NCBI GenBank assembly: GCA_020747015.1
Contig: JAGTJM010000004.1
Span: forward strand, 682,001 to 746,000
DNA: 64,000 nucleotides
Direction: 5' to 3'
DNA from: Pyrenochaeta sp. MPI-SDFR-AT-0127
Taxonomy: Eukaryota > Ascomycota > Dothideomycetes > Pleosporales > Cucurbitariaceae
Part shown: in pieces, positions 47,073-57,489 of the stretch
Layout of the letters: each line of letters begins with the position of its first letter
Position numbering within the stretch: the first letter of the stretch is position 1
Made by a program: the position numbers and the translations under genes
Notes under the pieces: generated by a model
Seen by the model: only the letters and a program-made list of their open reading frames with translations
What the model was told of the DNA's origin: nothing
Database searches by the model: none

Positions 47073-47697
47073 ATGTCACCATTGCACAAGACTCCCAGCG
47101 AAGATGGTAAGTTCAAGTTTGAGATTTAATTTTGGCCAAACCGGTTCCCAAAATTGACAATGAAGTATAGAGATTGCATCCACACTCGGCAACCTGAAGC
47201 TCTCCACCAAAGTCCCTCAGAAACCTGCACAGAAGCCTAAGAGCAAACCTGTAGCAGACAGCTGGGATGAAGAAGTCTCAGGGTCTGATACCGAGACAGA
47301 TGAAGCACCTGTACCCTCAATAGCTTCCGCTCGCAGCTCTTTAGAACCTATTTCCACAATTCCGTCCCGTGAATCTCCACACCCACCACCACCAACGCCA
47401 GCGTCACCTACGCCATTCGAATTTCCCGACAATGTGCCATATGGCGAGACTAGGAGTCGGGGAGACAGTGGTGTTGGGAGAAGCCTAGATAGAAGACCAG
47501 AAAAGACGACTGCTGTAGCGGGACGGCTGATTGCCGGGGCACTAGGTGTGAGAGCGCCTAAGAGGACTGAAGAAGAAAGGGAGTTCGATCGCGCAATGAA
47601 AGAGAAAGAGCGCAAGAGGCGGACTGAAGAGAAGGAACGGGAAAAGAAGGAAGCTGAGGCGATAGAGGCTCGAAAGAAGGCTGTCTGGGACGACTAG
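47073..47697 (+). CDS. Small charged protein of unknown function
   Basis: Two exons, 47073-47106 and 47171-47697, giving 186 residues. I do not recognise the family. After the short first exon the protein reads ADSWDEEVSGSDTETDEA, an acidic segment, then a Pro/Ser-rich linker with PHPPPPTPASPTPFEFPDN. The C-terminal 70 residues are strongly charged and predicted to form one long helix: RTEEEREFDRAMKEKERKRR, ending KKAVWDD. The W-D-E and W-D-D motifs near both ends may be conserved short motifs. The composition suggests a disordered protein with an RNA-binding or scaffold role, but that is only a guess. The intron is 64 bp with good signals. The gene is called because splicing yields a continuous sensible frame. 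Confidence 0.66.
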
Positions 47698-48478
47698 TAG
47701 ATGAACGTCGAACAATGTTCTTGTCTGTTGTCTCTACGCCAACACTCTCCGTCCTGGAGTCGAACAAAGGAGAAAGTATTGATAGGCCCGTGGAGCGCTG
47801 CAATTTTTCTTTTCACTATCTTGTTTCGTCTGTGCATAGAGCTTGCACATTGTATATATTGCCAATAGACAAACATATCGTGATAAAGGGATCTTCATGG
47901 ATACCAGCAAAAGGTTATGGGATTGCCATAGTGGCTGAGGCCCTGAATTCCACATGAATTGTGTGATTCGCTAGGGCAAAGACTGTTGTAGGACATGCTA
48001 GGGCAAAGTAGTTCCTCTTGAATGTCTGGTCCCCTCCACTGGTGTGGCAAATAAGCATAAGCACACTGCCCCTGTTGGTACCCATGCATTGCATTGCTAG
48101 TCTACATATTTCTGTAGCACGGTGAGTCATCTGTTGCTTAATATGCACACGACTCAATGATAGAACGGAATGAACAATGTGCAGTGAGATTCAATACTCC
48201 CCGCATATGGCGTGATTGTCAGAAAATACATGAAAGCATAAATGGCATCGCTCGAAGCGAGCCGCATGATTCCATTAGACGCCAGAACCCGTGATATCCA
48301 TATCATAATTCAGAAACCCCAGTTGTGTTCCTCCTTCGCCACCGCTAAAACAATCCGTGTCCTCCGTACGTCTCGCCAAGTCGAAGGATAATGGGTATAG
48401 AAGGTAAGTGTCGTCGCCGCAATTCGATGGTGTAGTAGTGTGGTGAGGAGCGATTCGACGTAGCGTTTTGCCTCGCGA
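47698..48478. other. Convergent intergenic region
   Basis: 781 bp between the small charged protein (+) and SUMO (-). It is AT-richer than the neighbours and contains only short frames. Nothing else can be supported. Confidence 0.5.
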
Positions 48479-48853
48479 CTAGCAACCGCCAATCTGTTCC
48501 TGATGGACTTCGAGTGTGTCACCATCTTGCATATCGAGCTAGATAAGGTTAGCAAAGTCCTGACAAGTGCTTATTGTGCCAATAATGCCTGGCCAGAGGC
48601 CGCGATTGCTTGCACATACTGTATCCGGATTATCTTGCGCTGTGACACGCTGACCGTCGAAAAGGAATCGCACACTGGAGATGTTCTTTCCTTGCCGGTC
48701 ACAGAAGGCATTCATAAGCTTTCCAAGAGCCGTGGTGCGCTTGATCTTGAAAAAAACCTCATTGTTATTATCCGTGACCTTGATGTTGAGATGTTCGCTC
48801 TGGCCGGCATCCTCGGGCTTCTGGGCAACGTTGGGTGATCCGTTGTCAGACAT
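48479..48853 (-). CDS. SMT3: SUMO (ubiquitin-like modifier)
   Basis: Two exons on the minus strand: 48853-48620 and 48538-48479, giving 97 residues. The ubiquitin fold has HLNIKVTDNNNEVFFKIKR, LGKLMNAFCDRQGK, VRFLFDGQRVTAQDNPDT and, after the intron, LDMQDGDTLEVHQEQIGGC. The Gly-Gly before the final cysteine is the conjugation site, so the precursor needs only one residue removed by the Ulp protease. The flexible N-terminal arm and the ubiquitin-like core match fungal Smt3 in length. SUMO is attached to lysines of nuclear proteins, including septins and replication factors. In many ascomycetes SUMO is a single-copy gene. The start at 48853 was chosen because the frame upstream lacks SUMO-like sequence. 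Confidence 0.96.
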
Positions 48854-50545
48854 GATGATGTCTTGAAATGTTGTTCGTGTGTGATGTAGCGATTCTGGGT
48901 CGCAGGGCTTGTGGAAGCTGTACAACCAGGGTCAGTCGCTATCTAGGGGAGTTTGGAGGTGGAGAAGGATGGGCTACGGGCGGGGCAAGCGACTTTTATA
49001 TGAAGTGGAGGTATGGATTACCTTAAAGCCGGCGGGTTGATTGCAAATTGCGTTGTGTAAGAGGAAGCTGTCGCAGGGTTGTGCAGTTTGGGTCGGGCTT
49101 TGAGCGTGAACTGTGGCAACGCGTGCAGAAGAGAATGGAAGTGAGGTGATAGCACTGACGATTAGTGGGGTCCCAAAAGCATTGGCCAGCTGTAGCCAAC
49201 CGAGATCACTTTCATCACCAGCTTTTACCTTGAGGAGATACCTTGTCTTACCTCCGGGCTCTTCGATTTGGCTACCTAATTCCAGCTGTGCCAATCATAC
49301 ATTTCAAAATCCAAGACGTTGCGCCTCGACCACGTGGTTAGCTATGGTAGGTTTATGATGTCACTTTCAGTATAATTTTCCGGATAACACGAACTTGACA
49401 ACGGAGTAGGGAGACCTGAAGGCAGACCTTAAGACTGATCCTCCGTGTCATGCGCGAGCATGTGCAATCCAAAGTAGGTTTGACAAGTGGCGTGATTTGT
49501 CAATTAGACTGAGAATCATAGATTGCATACAGAGAAACAACTACAACGAAGAAAAATGCAGAAAAGAAGTATGTACCTTTGTAGCTTTTGGCTTTTGGCG
49601 TAAATTGGTCGCTGGGATATATGCCCTGCCTTTACAGGCTCAGTCAAGCCGCGCAGCCGTTATGTTGGCTGATACGACACAGGTTGATGCATTGTACGAA
49701 TGCTGCAACGCCTTTTACAATGAAAAGGGAGAGGAGGCAAGCACAGTAAGCTGTCCGAAGTATTCTCTCCTCAAGTATGTCATTTGTCGATCCAGTTATA
49801 GCCCCCCTAACAGATGTAGACTGAAGATGAAGCAACGTGCCCAAGAATCCTCTTAGGCCTTTGTATATCAGAACAGCTCTGAGGCGAAAATATGCTGTAG
49901 TACCCATGGCATACTGTACATAGTAGGTGTATTTATAGTAGACCATATAATGTGGCTGGGCATTGTAATAGGCAATTCGCAGGAAGTGGTTGTTCACTCG
50001 ACAGAGACAACATCAAGGCTCGTACCCGGGTCCAAGAGATGATGTGCAACGCTTGGTTAAAGTTCGGATGCTCATCAGACTCTAGGTAAATTGTCATATC
50101 ATATTTTGTTGTTCGAATGGATGTAACACCCCCTTTCGCGTCCACACTGTCAGGCTCCACGAGGGAAATCCAGCGGGTCATTAGGTGGTGTATCAATATA
50201 AGACTGTCAGGAGCGCGCAAAGAGGCCGCGATGGACCTGCTCAAACATTGATTGTTATGAACCGAGACTCTAAGTGACGCCTATGTTTTTGACATAAAGA
50301 GAGAAGTTGGTAATGAGCACTTCGAAAAAACTTATACGCCGCACTAGCGCGGTTGCGGCTTGGCGACGCGCTAGCCACCGCTCGGGCGCGACTGTTTTGT
50401 GCTGTTGACGGAGCTGTCGCAACAAGGCCCAATGCTGTGAGCCCCCAATCTACATTTGAGGGCGTACCTCCATCGAATTCTTCCGTGTTCGCCTTTACTG
50501 CCTCTTCTTTAACCTGTTTGGATTGTCTCCTTCGCGCAAATCAAT
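48854..50545. other. Divergent intergenic region, 1.7 kb
   Basis: This separates SUMO (-) from Nup84 (+). Minus frames at 48974-49294 and 49933-50244 and a plus frame at 49497-49856 are short and without domains. No tRNA or repeat was found. A C/T-rich stretch just before 50546 fits the Nup84 leader. Confidence 0.45.
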
Positions 50546-53500
50546 ATGTCGTCCTTCTCGTTTGCGCGCCATTCGCAGCCGGCTGCAACTCAGGTAAGCC
50601 ATCAAACAGCTTCAGGTCCCTCCTGCGCTGCATTGGCTGACTCCAAGCTAACTGAGACACTTTTAACAGCCCAGCGGTGGTAACAATTTCTCTTTGGGAA
50701 CATCTCGAACGACCAACGGCCTATCCGCAAGCGATCCTCTTCAACCGTTGCGCGCAATGGCCGATCGAGTTGGTAAAGAGGTGGAGAAATTCGCGGAGAG
50801 AGTGGATCACTGGCATACTCATGGTAACGATACTCGTAAGACCAAGTACCAGACTACAGTGAAGATGGTTGGAAAGTTCAGGGACCTTGCCGAGTCGAAT
50901 GTGAGGGAACTAAAGAAGGTCAACGATGCAGAAAATAAAGGCGACCTCACCAAGAGCGTCCGGAGACGAATTCAAAATATGGCAGAAGCTTCTGATAATG
51001 GCAACCAAGGGGTTTTCGGACAGTCCTTCCAATCAAGCGCTCCCTTTTCAGATTCCAACGCCGCTTCCAATTCAAAAAGTTTGAAGGAACTTCGACAGTG
51101 GCAGGCAGAACTCGCAACGTGGGACCTTCTCCGACTCATCATCGGCCACTACCACCCCGAGCCTGGCACTGATGCAACGGCAGAGAAACAAGAGCATTTG
51201 GCGAAGGTTGGGGGCACCGCGCGATATTGCAAGAACAGCGAGATTTGGGACCGCTTCTTATTGGAAGATGACCAGGCGAAAGAAAAGGCCCTTGTTCTTC
51301 GCTGGCTGGAACAGACGGCGCAGAGCAGCGAGAGCGATATAGAGTCGATTACTGAGGAGCTCGAATCAGCATCTGGCAAAGGCGCGCATACCTGGACAAG
51401 TGGCTGGTTGGATACTAAAACAAAGATCAAGCAGGCAAAGCGCTTGGAGGGCACAGATCAACCTCTAAACCCCGAGACTACAAATCTCAAGACCACAGAC
51501 AGGACCGCAAACCTCGTCACTCAGCTAGATCCTGATGCTTCCGCAAGGCAAAAGCGTGCACTGGAGAAATCGGACGAGTACTATGAGCGCGCATTGTGGA
51601 TGGTCTGCTACGAGATGATGCGACGTGGAGTACCGTGGAAGCAGATCGTCGATTGGTGCCATGAAAGGAACGAGACGTGGCGCGGCGTCAGTGTGGGAGC
51701 TGCGTACGAGGCACATCCAAATGGTGGCCCAAATGTTGCCGGTTCCACTGTTGGCTATTTGTTCCGTCGTATGTGCTTCTATGCCGCCAGAGGAGCACGA
51801 ATCCCATACGAAGGAGCCGTCTATGGCTTGCTGAGTGGAGATCTAAAGCAAGTGCAGGCTGTATCTCGAACCTGGGACGATCATCTCTATGCACACTACA
51901 ATGCCCTTTTGCTTTCGCGGTTCGACACCTACTTGCAGAAGAACCACTCTGATCGAGTCACAGAAAGCTTGACACAGAAGTTTGTTTTCCAGGACGCTGT
52001 CGCTAATATTGGTGACTGGGACGAATCAGCCCAGAAGGTTATCGGCATTTTGAAGCAACAGAAGGCAACGGCTAGTCAATCAGTCTCTCCGCTCAAGCTC
52101 ATTCAAGGTGCTCTCATCAGCCGAAATGTAGAGGACCTCATACTCAAGGTAGGAGTCGCTCTAGCTGATATGTTGCAAAACGATGAGCGGCCACAGGCCT
52201 TGGTCATACACCCAGACTCTACTGAAGAGGATCTAGCAGCAAAGCCGGTAGGCGAGCATCGCACTTTCACAGCAGAGAAGTGGTATCAGGCTCTTGCGAG
52301 CGACCCTCATGCTTTCCGGATTTTGGTGCACATCTTCATAGTCTTCCGCAAAGGCTTGTTCTTGCTGGGGACGAAAGAAGAGAAACGATGGTTAGCCATG
52401 GACAACGTTGTTGCAGCCTACATTGAATTTCTCAGAATTACCAAGCGCATACAGTTGATACCACTATATGCCGCACAGCTTCTTCCAGAGCGTGCAGCTC
52501 ACTGCCTTGCGCGTGTTCTACCCGACATCAAGAACAGCGAGGAGCAGAGGCGCTGCGTCGCGCTACTAGAGCAGTACAGGATCGACGTTGTCGAGGTTGT
52601 GGCTCAGAGCTTTACCTTCGCTTTCAGGAATAGCGGCTTCACCCATTTCGACAATGAAGGCTACTCAGTCATCACGAACCCTATCAAGCGTTTCAAGATT
52701 ATGGAGAAGGTAACCACTGCGCAGGAGCAAGTGTTGTGGCCTGGTGTGCGCATCAAGCGGGAATTTGACGGAGATGCCAGTGAGCCCAAAGAGGAAGCAA
52801 TCATTGAGGCTTTGCAGTGGTATCACTACATCGGGAACGATTACAAGCAAACTTTTGAACACTTGAAAAATGCCCTCACCATATTTTTACGTAAGTTCCT
52901 CAAAAAGGCCCCACTATCCAAGGATGCTGACAACATGGATAGTTAATGGCCGTCTCGGCGCTGCTGAGAGGGTGGTCAGTGATCTTAGTGTTGAGTCCCT
53001 CTCCTTATCTAGAACAGAAGCACTATGTGGCTATCCCTTCGATATCACTACACCTGGGGCGGATGAACAAGACGAACGTCAACTACACGACCATCGCGAC
53101 AACCTATCAAATGTTGCAAGAGCTGCTGCCATTCCGCTTGCCAAACTGCCCGATGCAGACGCACACCGGAGCATCGTCAACTACTTGCGCGAAAAAAGCT
53201 CAGCGTATTACGACCTACAGCAGATTGTTCGCCTACTCGTCCTCTTCCGCGAATGGCGCGACGAAGAAGAGGCACTAATAAAGTCAGTGAACAAGTAAAG
53301 TGTCTCCTTACCCCCGTTGTCCATTGTCTGAATCATCTGAGTTGTCAGCTAACAGTCCAAATGCAGAATTCGAAATGACCGCGCAAAAGATCCCACTGCG
53401 CCCAAACTCAAACCAGATACGCAACGCACAAAAGAGCTCCTTGATGCTATTACCGCAATCTTTGAATCGCTCATCGCGTCCATCTCCGAGTCCACGAACC

Positions 53501-53850
53501 GAGGCATCAAGGACACAGTTGATGGCGCAAACCTCAAGAGAGCCTACATTCCTGACATCGTCCTGGCCTATTTGAGCGTGTTACAATCAGCGTCTTACTT
53601 TCTACAACGCGACCCCGCAATCCAAGCCATGGAGGTTGCAGTCATGGTCGCAGACGAGCAAAATGAATGGTTACAAAAGGTGTTCCTGCAGACGGGCCGG
53701 ATGAGCGAGCTTGTAGACTGTTTGGCATGTGTGAGCAAGGCCATGCTTAGACTGACAGAGGGTGGAGAGAAGAAGGTTGACAAGAAGAAGCGCGGTAGTA
53801 AAGGGGAGACGCTTAGGATCTGGGATTTAGGAGCAAGGGATCGAGTCTGA
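50546..53850 (+). CDS. NUP84: Nuclear pore protein Nup84/Nup107
   Basis: Four exons: 50546-50593, 50670-52890, 52943-53294 and 53367-53850, giving 1034 residues. The protein is an all-helical Nup107-type solenoid. Recognisable segments include YYERALWMVCYEMMRRG, YEGAVYGLLSGDLKQVQ, WDDHLYAHYNALLLSRFD and LVHIFIVFRKGLFLLG. Later come LIPLYAAQLLPERAAHCLARVL and the C-terminal YDLQQIVRLLVLFREW. Nup84 is a stalk subunit of the Y-complex that builds the nuclear pore outer rings. The short first exon encodes MSSFSFARHSQPAATQ, after which an FG-poor linker leads into the solenoid. The 3' introns are 52 and 72 bp. All junctions are in phase. The length is above yeast Nup84 and typical of filamentous fungi. 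Confidence 0.9.
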
Positions 53851-54404
53851 AAAGACCCATGGCAGAGGATGCGGGTCAGACGTCCAGGTAATGGGCATTT
53901 ACGAGCTGGTTTGGAGCATGGATTAGCACAGACCTGGACATAATAGCATTGATATAAACAGTATGCACGAACTTTCATTCACATGCACTAGTCCACTTCC
54001 TTCGTTTGCAAGCTCTGCGGTTAGAGCCCAGCTCTCCATAACCCATGCGCTTAGGCATTGTATGTACAAAGGCAAAAGGATTTCCATTTGCATAAAAAAA
54101 AAGGCTAAACAAAATCCAAGAGACACCCATGTGCCATGATCCAGGACGCCAACGGTGCTTTCGTAACTCATGCCGGTCTATCCAAGCATGCAGGCAGCTC
54201 GCTCCAACGCAGAAAATGTATAAATCAAAAGTAATGAAGTAGGGAAAACAAGTTCGGGTGTGAAGAAAAAAAAAGAAAAAGGTGATTGTGATGCTATGTA
54301 TAGAAAGCATATTGATGATGCGAGTCGTACCAAAACGGTGAAGATGTTGTTGAGAATGTAGTTATTCCCCTGCAACGTGAGGGTGAATATCACGTATAAT
54401 TCAA
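53851..54404. other. Convergent intergenic region
   Basis: 554 bp between the stop codons of Nup84 (+) and the Ser-rich gene (-). It holds two A-rich runs, near 54094-54103 and 54264-54278. Minus frames read through it have Phe-rich translations of these runs and are not genes. Confidence 0.5.
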
Positions 54405-55928
54405 TCAGAAGTCGACACTCCATCTCAACCTTGGGTCCCGATCTGGAGGTCCTGGATTGTCGAATGGTAAATTCACCTGCTCACAGCCCATGTCTGGATT
54501 CCAATTTGTTGTTCGACCAAGACCGTTCCCGTTCCCGTTCCCGTTCCAGTCTTGCTTCTTGTCCCTCTTCAGGTCCTCTTCAGATGGTGGTAATCGAATC
54601 TTGGCCTCAATCAGCGGCGCCGATACAAACCGCGAATTGAGCAGTGCCGGTGGAGAAACAAGATCCTGAAGACAATTTAACGAGGATATATCGGAAGACG
54701 AAAGCGGAGCACGATGTCCTACAAGATGTGGAGTCGAATCTGAATATTTCGTTGACGTCAAGCGATGATGGACAGGGCTGGGCTTTTCGAGAAGTGCATT
54801 TTCATCGCTGTGTGTGAGTCTGTCGTGGCCATGTATTGAGAGATCATTTGCTCCAGAGCCGCTCGATACGATGGTTGATAGGTACGGGCGGCTTTGTCGG
54901 GCGCGGACGGCGTCGATATCTGGTGCGGAAATGCCGCGGGCGATGGTGTCACTTGAGTCTCCTGATGAATGTTGCGTGCTCATTGTATCTGTTCGCGTCA
55001 TGGCGGTGTCTGACTTTGCCATGGTAGTGTCTCGTTTCATCTTTCTTCGCGAGCTGTTGGCACTCGGTGGTCGTGCCTGCGATAACCTAGACCTGTCTCT
55101 CTGGCCAGGCACCAAATTGCTGTACGAGCTCGTGGGAGATATTGAAGGTAGGTCCACCGTTTCTCCGCGTTCGAGTCTCTGCTGCATTTGTTTCGTGCTA
55201 AGTTGACGCTGCAAGCTAAGCTCCACGCGACTGCTGGCCCCGCTTCCACTTCGGCTTCGATTTGAAGCACGCTCTTTGCCTGCCATGACGCTAGCTTTGG
55301 GGGGAGGTTGGAGCATCCATCGATTATCGGCAGGGTCTGGAGATGGGAGGCTGACAACGGGTGGGTGGAGATCGTTGACTGGGGGTGCGCGGGCGCAGTA
55401 GTAGCTTCCCGACCTGGACACACCTGGTCTTTGCGACGAAAAGCCAGCAACACCCACAGAGGAGCCTGACGCTGTGTTCTGGAGAGGAATTGGCGCATCA
55501 GCGTGGCCCCACAGGTCCTCGTCCTCCCTCTGATAGCGCTTGCGATTCCAGTTCTCATCTTCCAGCGTATCGTCGCTGAGCCTCATGTCGCCGGCAGGAT
55601 CACCATCGAAACTGCTCCCACCCTTACTCAAGGCCGAACTCTGTGTCCCCGCCGTGGTGATGGCCCGTGTGCTCCCTGTGTTTGTCCTGCGTGCTCTTCG
55701 CGGCGGGGGGCCTGGGCCCATGGCAATCTCCTCGCCCCAGTATGGATTTGTGCCAGTGGGTTCAGGGTGATGATATGCGCCAGGCTCTTCAAGTTCCAAC
55801 TTTTCTCGTGCCTTCTTTGCCAGCTTTGCTGCCTTCTGTCTCTTTCGGCCATCAGTGTAACCGGTGCACGGGGCGCAGGATGCGTAGTGGAAGACGGCGC
55901 TCTGGACACCCCTCATGAACCATGCCAT
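54405..55928 (-). CDS. Uncharacterised Ser/Pro-rich protein with Cys-containing N-terminus
   Basis: A single exon of 507 residues is read from ATG 55928. The open frame continues upstream to 56081, but that part is unlike a protein. The N-terminus MAWFMRGVQSAVFHYASCAP is followed by CTGYTDGRKRQKAAKLAKKA and a segment with GTNPYWGEEIAMGPGPPPR. I recall similar openings in a filamentous-fungus family of unknown function, but cannot name it. Cysteines 18 and 21 beside a hydrophobic start could be lipid-modified, which would place the protein at a membrane; this is a guess. The rest is disordered, rich in Ser, Arg and Asp, with many possible phosphorylation sites. A GNGNGNG microsatellite stretch lies near the C-terminus. 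Confidence 0.78.
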   Translation of the reverse strand: MAWFMRGVQSAVFHYASCAPCTGYTDGRKRQKAAKLAKKAREKLELEEPGAYHHPEPTGTNPYWGEEIAMGPGPPPRRARRTNTGSTRAITTAGTQSSALSKGGSSFDGDPAGDMRLSDDTLEDENWNRKRYQREDEDLWGHADAPIPLQNTASGSSVGVAGFSSQRPGVSRSGSYYCARAPPVNDLHPPVVSLPSPDPADNRWMLQPPPKASVMAGKERASNRSRSGSGASSRVELSLQRQLSTKQMQQRLERGETVDLPSISPTSSYSNLVPGQRDRSRLSQARPPSANSSRRKMKRDTTMAKSDTAMTRTDTMSTQHSSGDSSDTIARGISAPDIDAVRARQSRPYLSTIVSSGSGANDLSIHGHDRLTHSDENALLEKPSPVHHRLTSTKYSDSTPHLVGHRAPLSSSDISSLNCLQDLVSPPALLNSRFVSAPLIEAKIRLPPSEEDLKRDKKQDWNGNGNGNGLGRTTNWNPDMGCEQVNLPFDNPGPPDRDPRLRWSVDF

Positions 55929-57489
55929 GACGGCGAAAGATGGGCGCGGCCAAGATGGGACTGTGAATAAAATGTTCCAGAGGATGCGGCGCGTGTAAGT
56001 TGCGGGATTTGTTGGGCGCGCCGCGATAGTACCAGTCGCTGGGCAGGATGTGGTGCGGACAGGTTGCAGACAGAGGAGCACTCAATCCCCACTGCTTGGT
56101 AGAAAGTCATTGCCGCTCCCGGTCGTGGAGCTTGCCATGTAAAGGTTGAAGAGCAGGAAGCAATTGACGTGCGGCAAGTACGCGCGAGTGTTTCGCAGCA
56201 ACGGCGGTCCACGGACCCGCGCTGCCGGCCGGTGGAGGTGGGAGGGATGGACAATGACGATGGATGGAGACTGACAAGCCACACCCACGCAAGACGGAGC
56301 TTCTAGTCGAGTTGGCGAGGGCCTCGGCCTCTTTGCATGAAATGGCTCGATGAATTCCCGCTCTCTCTCTCTAGTGACCAGCTCAGAGTGCTGGAGGAGA
56401 GGGATGTTTCTCCAGCTGCTCTCCGGGACATTGGTAAGATTGACAACGCAATCAAGGATGAGGTGAGCGATCACCATGCAGTGCTCCGCTCCTGGTTCCT
56501 GCAGTTGGACCGCCGCCGCCAACCCCTTCGGCTTGAATGGCTGCCAAAACGCTTCGAAACGTCCCTCTTACCCCCCCGGCCGTCCTGGTTAGCGTACCGT
56601 GAATAGATTCGGACGACGCTCTTGTCGAAACACACGTCTTCTCGCCCTCCACCGTCGATTCCTTTGGGCAAAGCACCAGGTACGGGTCGCAATGTTGGCC
56701 TACTGTTCAGAGACAAGACAAATCGCAGGCCCAGAACCGTGGCACAGCAATCCTGGGCCATGTTATGCATGTGCTGGCAAGGCCCCGTACATGGCTAGCG
56801 GGGCAAGGCTCCCATCTTTTCCCACCTGCTCGTCCACGCTAATGATGTACACTTTCGACAGCCAGGCAATTGGCACCGTCCCACGCCGGATCTCTGCTTG
56901 TCTGCTGCTCGTCGAGTGCCGACGACAGACATGTCCAGACTGCGTGCATCTGTGGTGAACACTACTCGTGCGGGGCAGATGGTACAGTAGTAGGGCCCAG
57001 CAACACGATCCAATAGCGCCACCAGGGATCCATCACATCTATCACTTTCCACAACGGGCCAGACTACCACGGTCCACGGCAAGACAAACTCACGTCTTCA
57101 GTAAGAAATACGCTTGGTATATTGTTCTAGTAAACTCCAGAAAAACTCCACTTCGTACCATCATTGTCCCTGCCATAGTCATGCCCTCCGCTTCTCCTTC
57201 CAATGCTCAAACACCCCCAGTAACACGCTGAAGGATACCAACACGGGACAGAACACCACCAAGCCAGCCAAAATGAGCAAGCCCACCATAAAGCACCGTA
57301 CCCGAACCATGCTCGTAGCAAACGCCCCAAGTATGCAAGTAACGCAGAGACGACCAAATATGGCCAGTTGCACCCTAGCCCGCTCTATCGCCCCAAAGAA
57401 CCTGTGAGGGCACGTCAACCTCTTCACATCCACCAGAATAACCCCATAGGCAAATGCAAAAGAAAACAGAGCAGTCGTAAAGCCCAAAC
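55929..57489. other. Region between Ser-rich gene and BUD3, with possible BUD3 alternative 3' exon
   Basis: 1.56 kb between the start of the Ser-rich gene and the annotated stop of BUD3, both on the minus strand. Most of it is promoter of the Ser-rich gene and 3' flank of BUD3. The minus frame 57401-57179 may be an alternative last exon of BUD3 coding for a hydrophobic tail; see the findings. Frames at 56082-56522 minus and 56337-56606 plus have no domain. Confidence 0.45.
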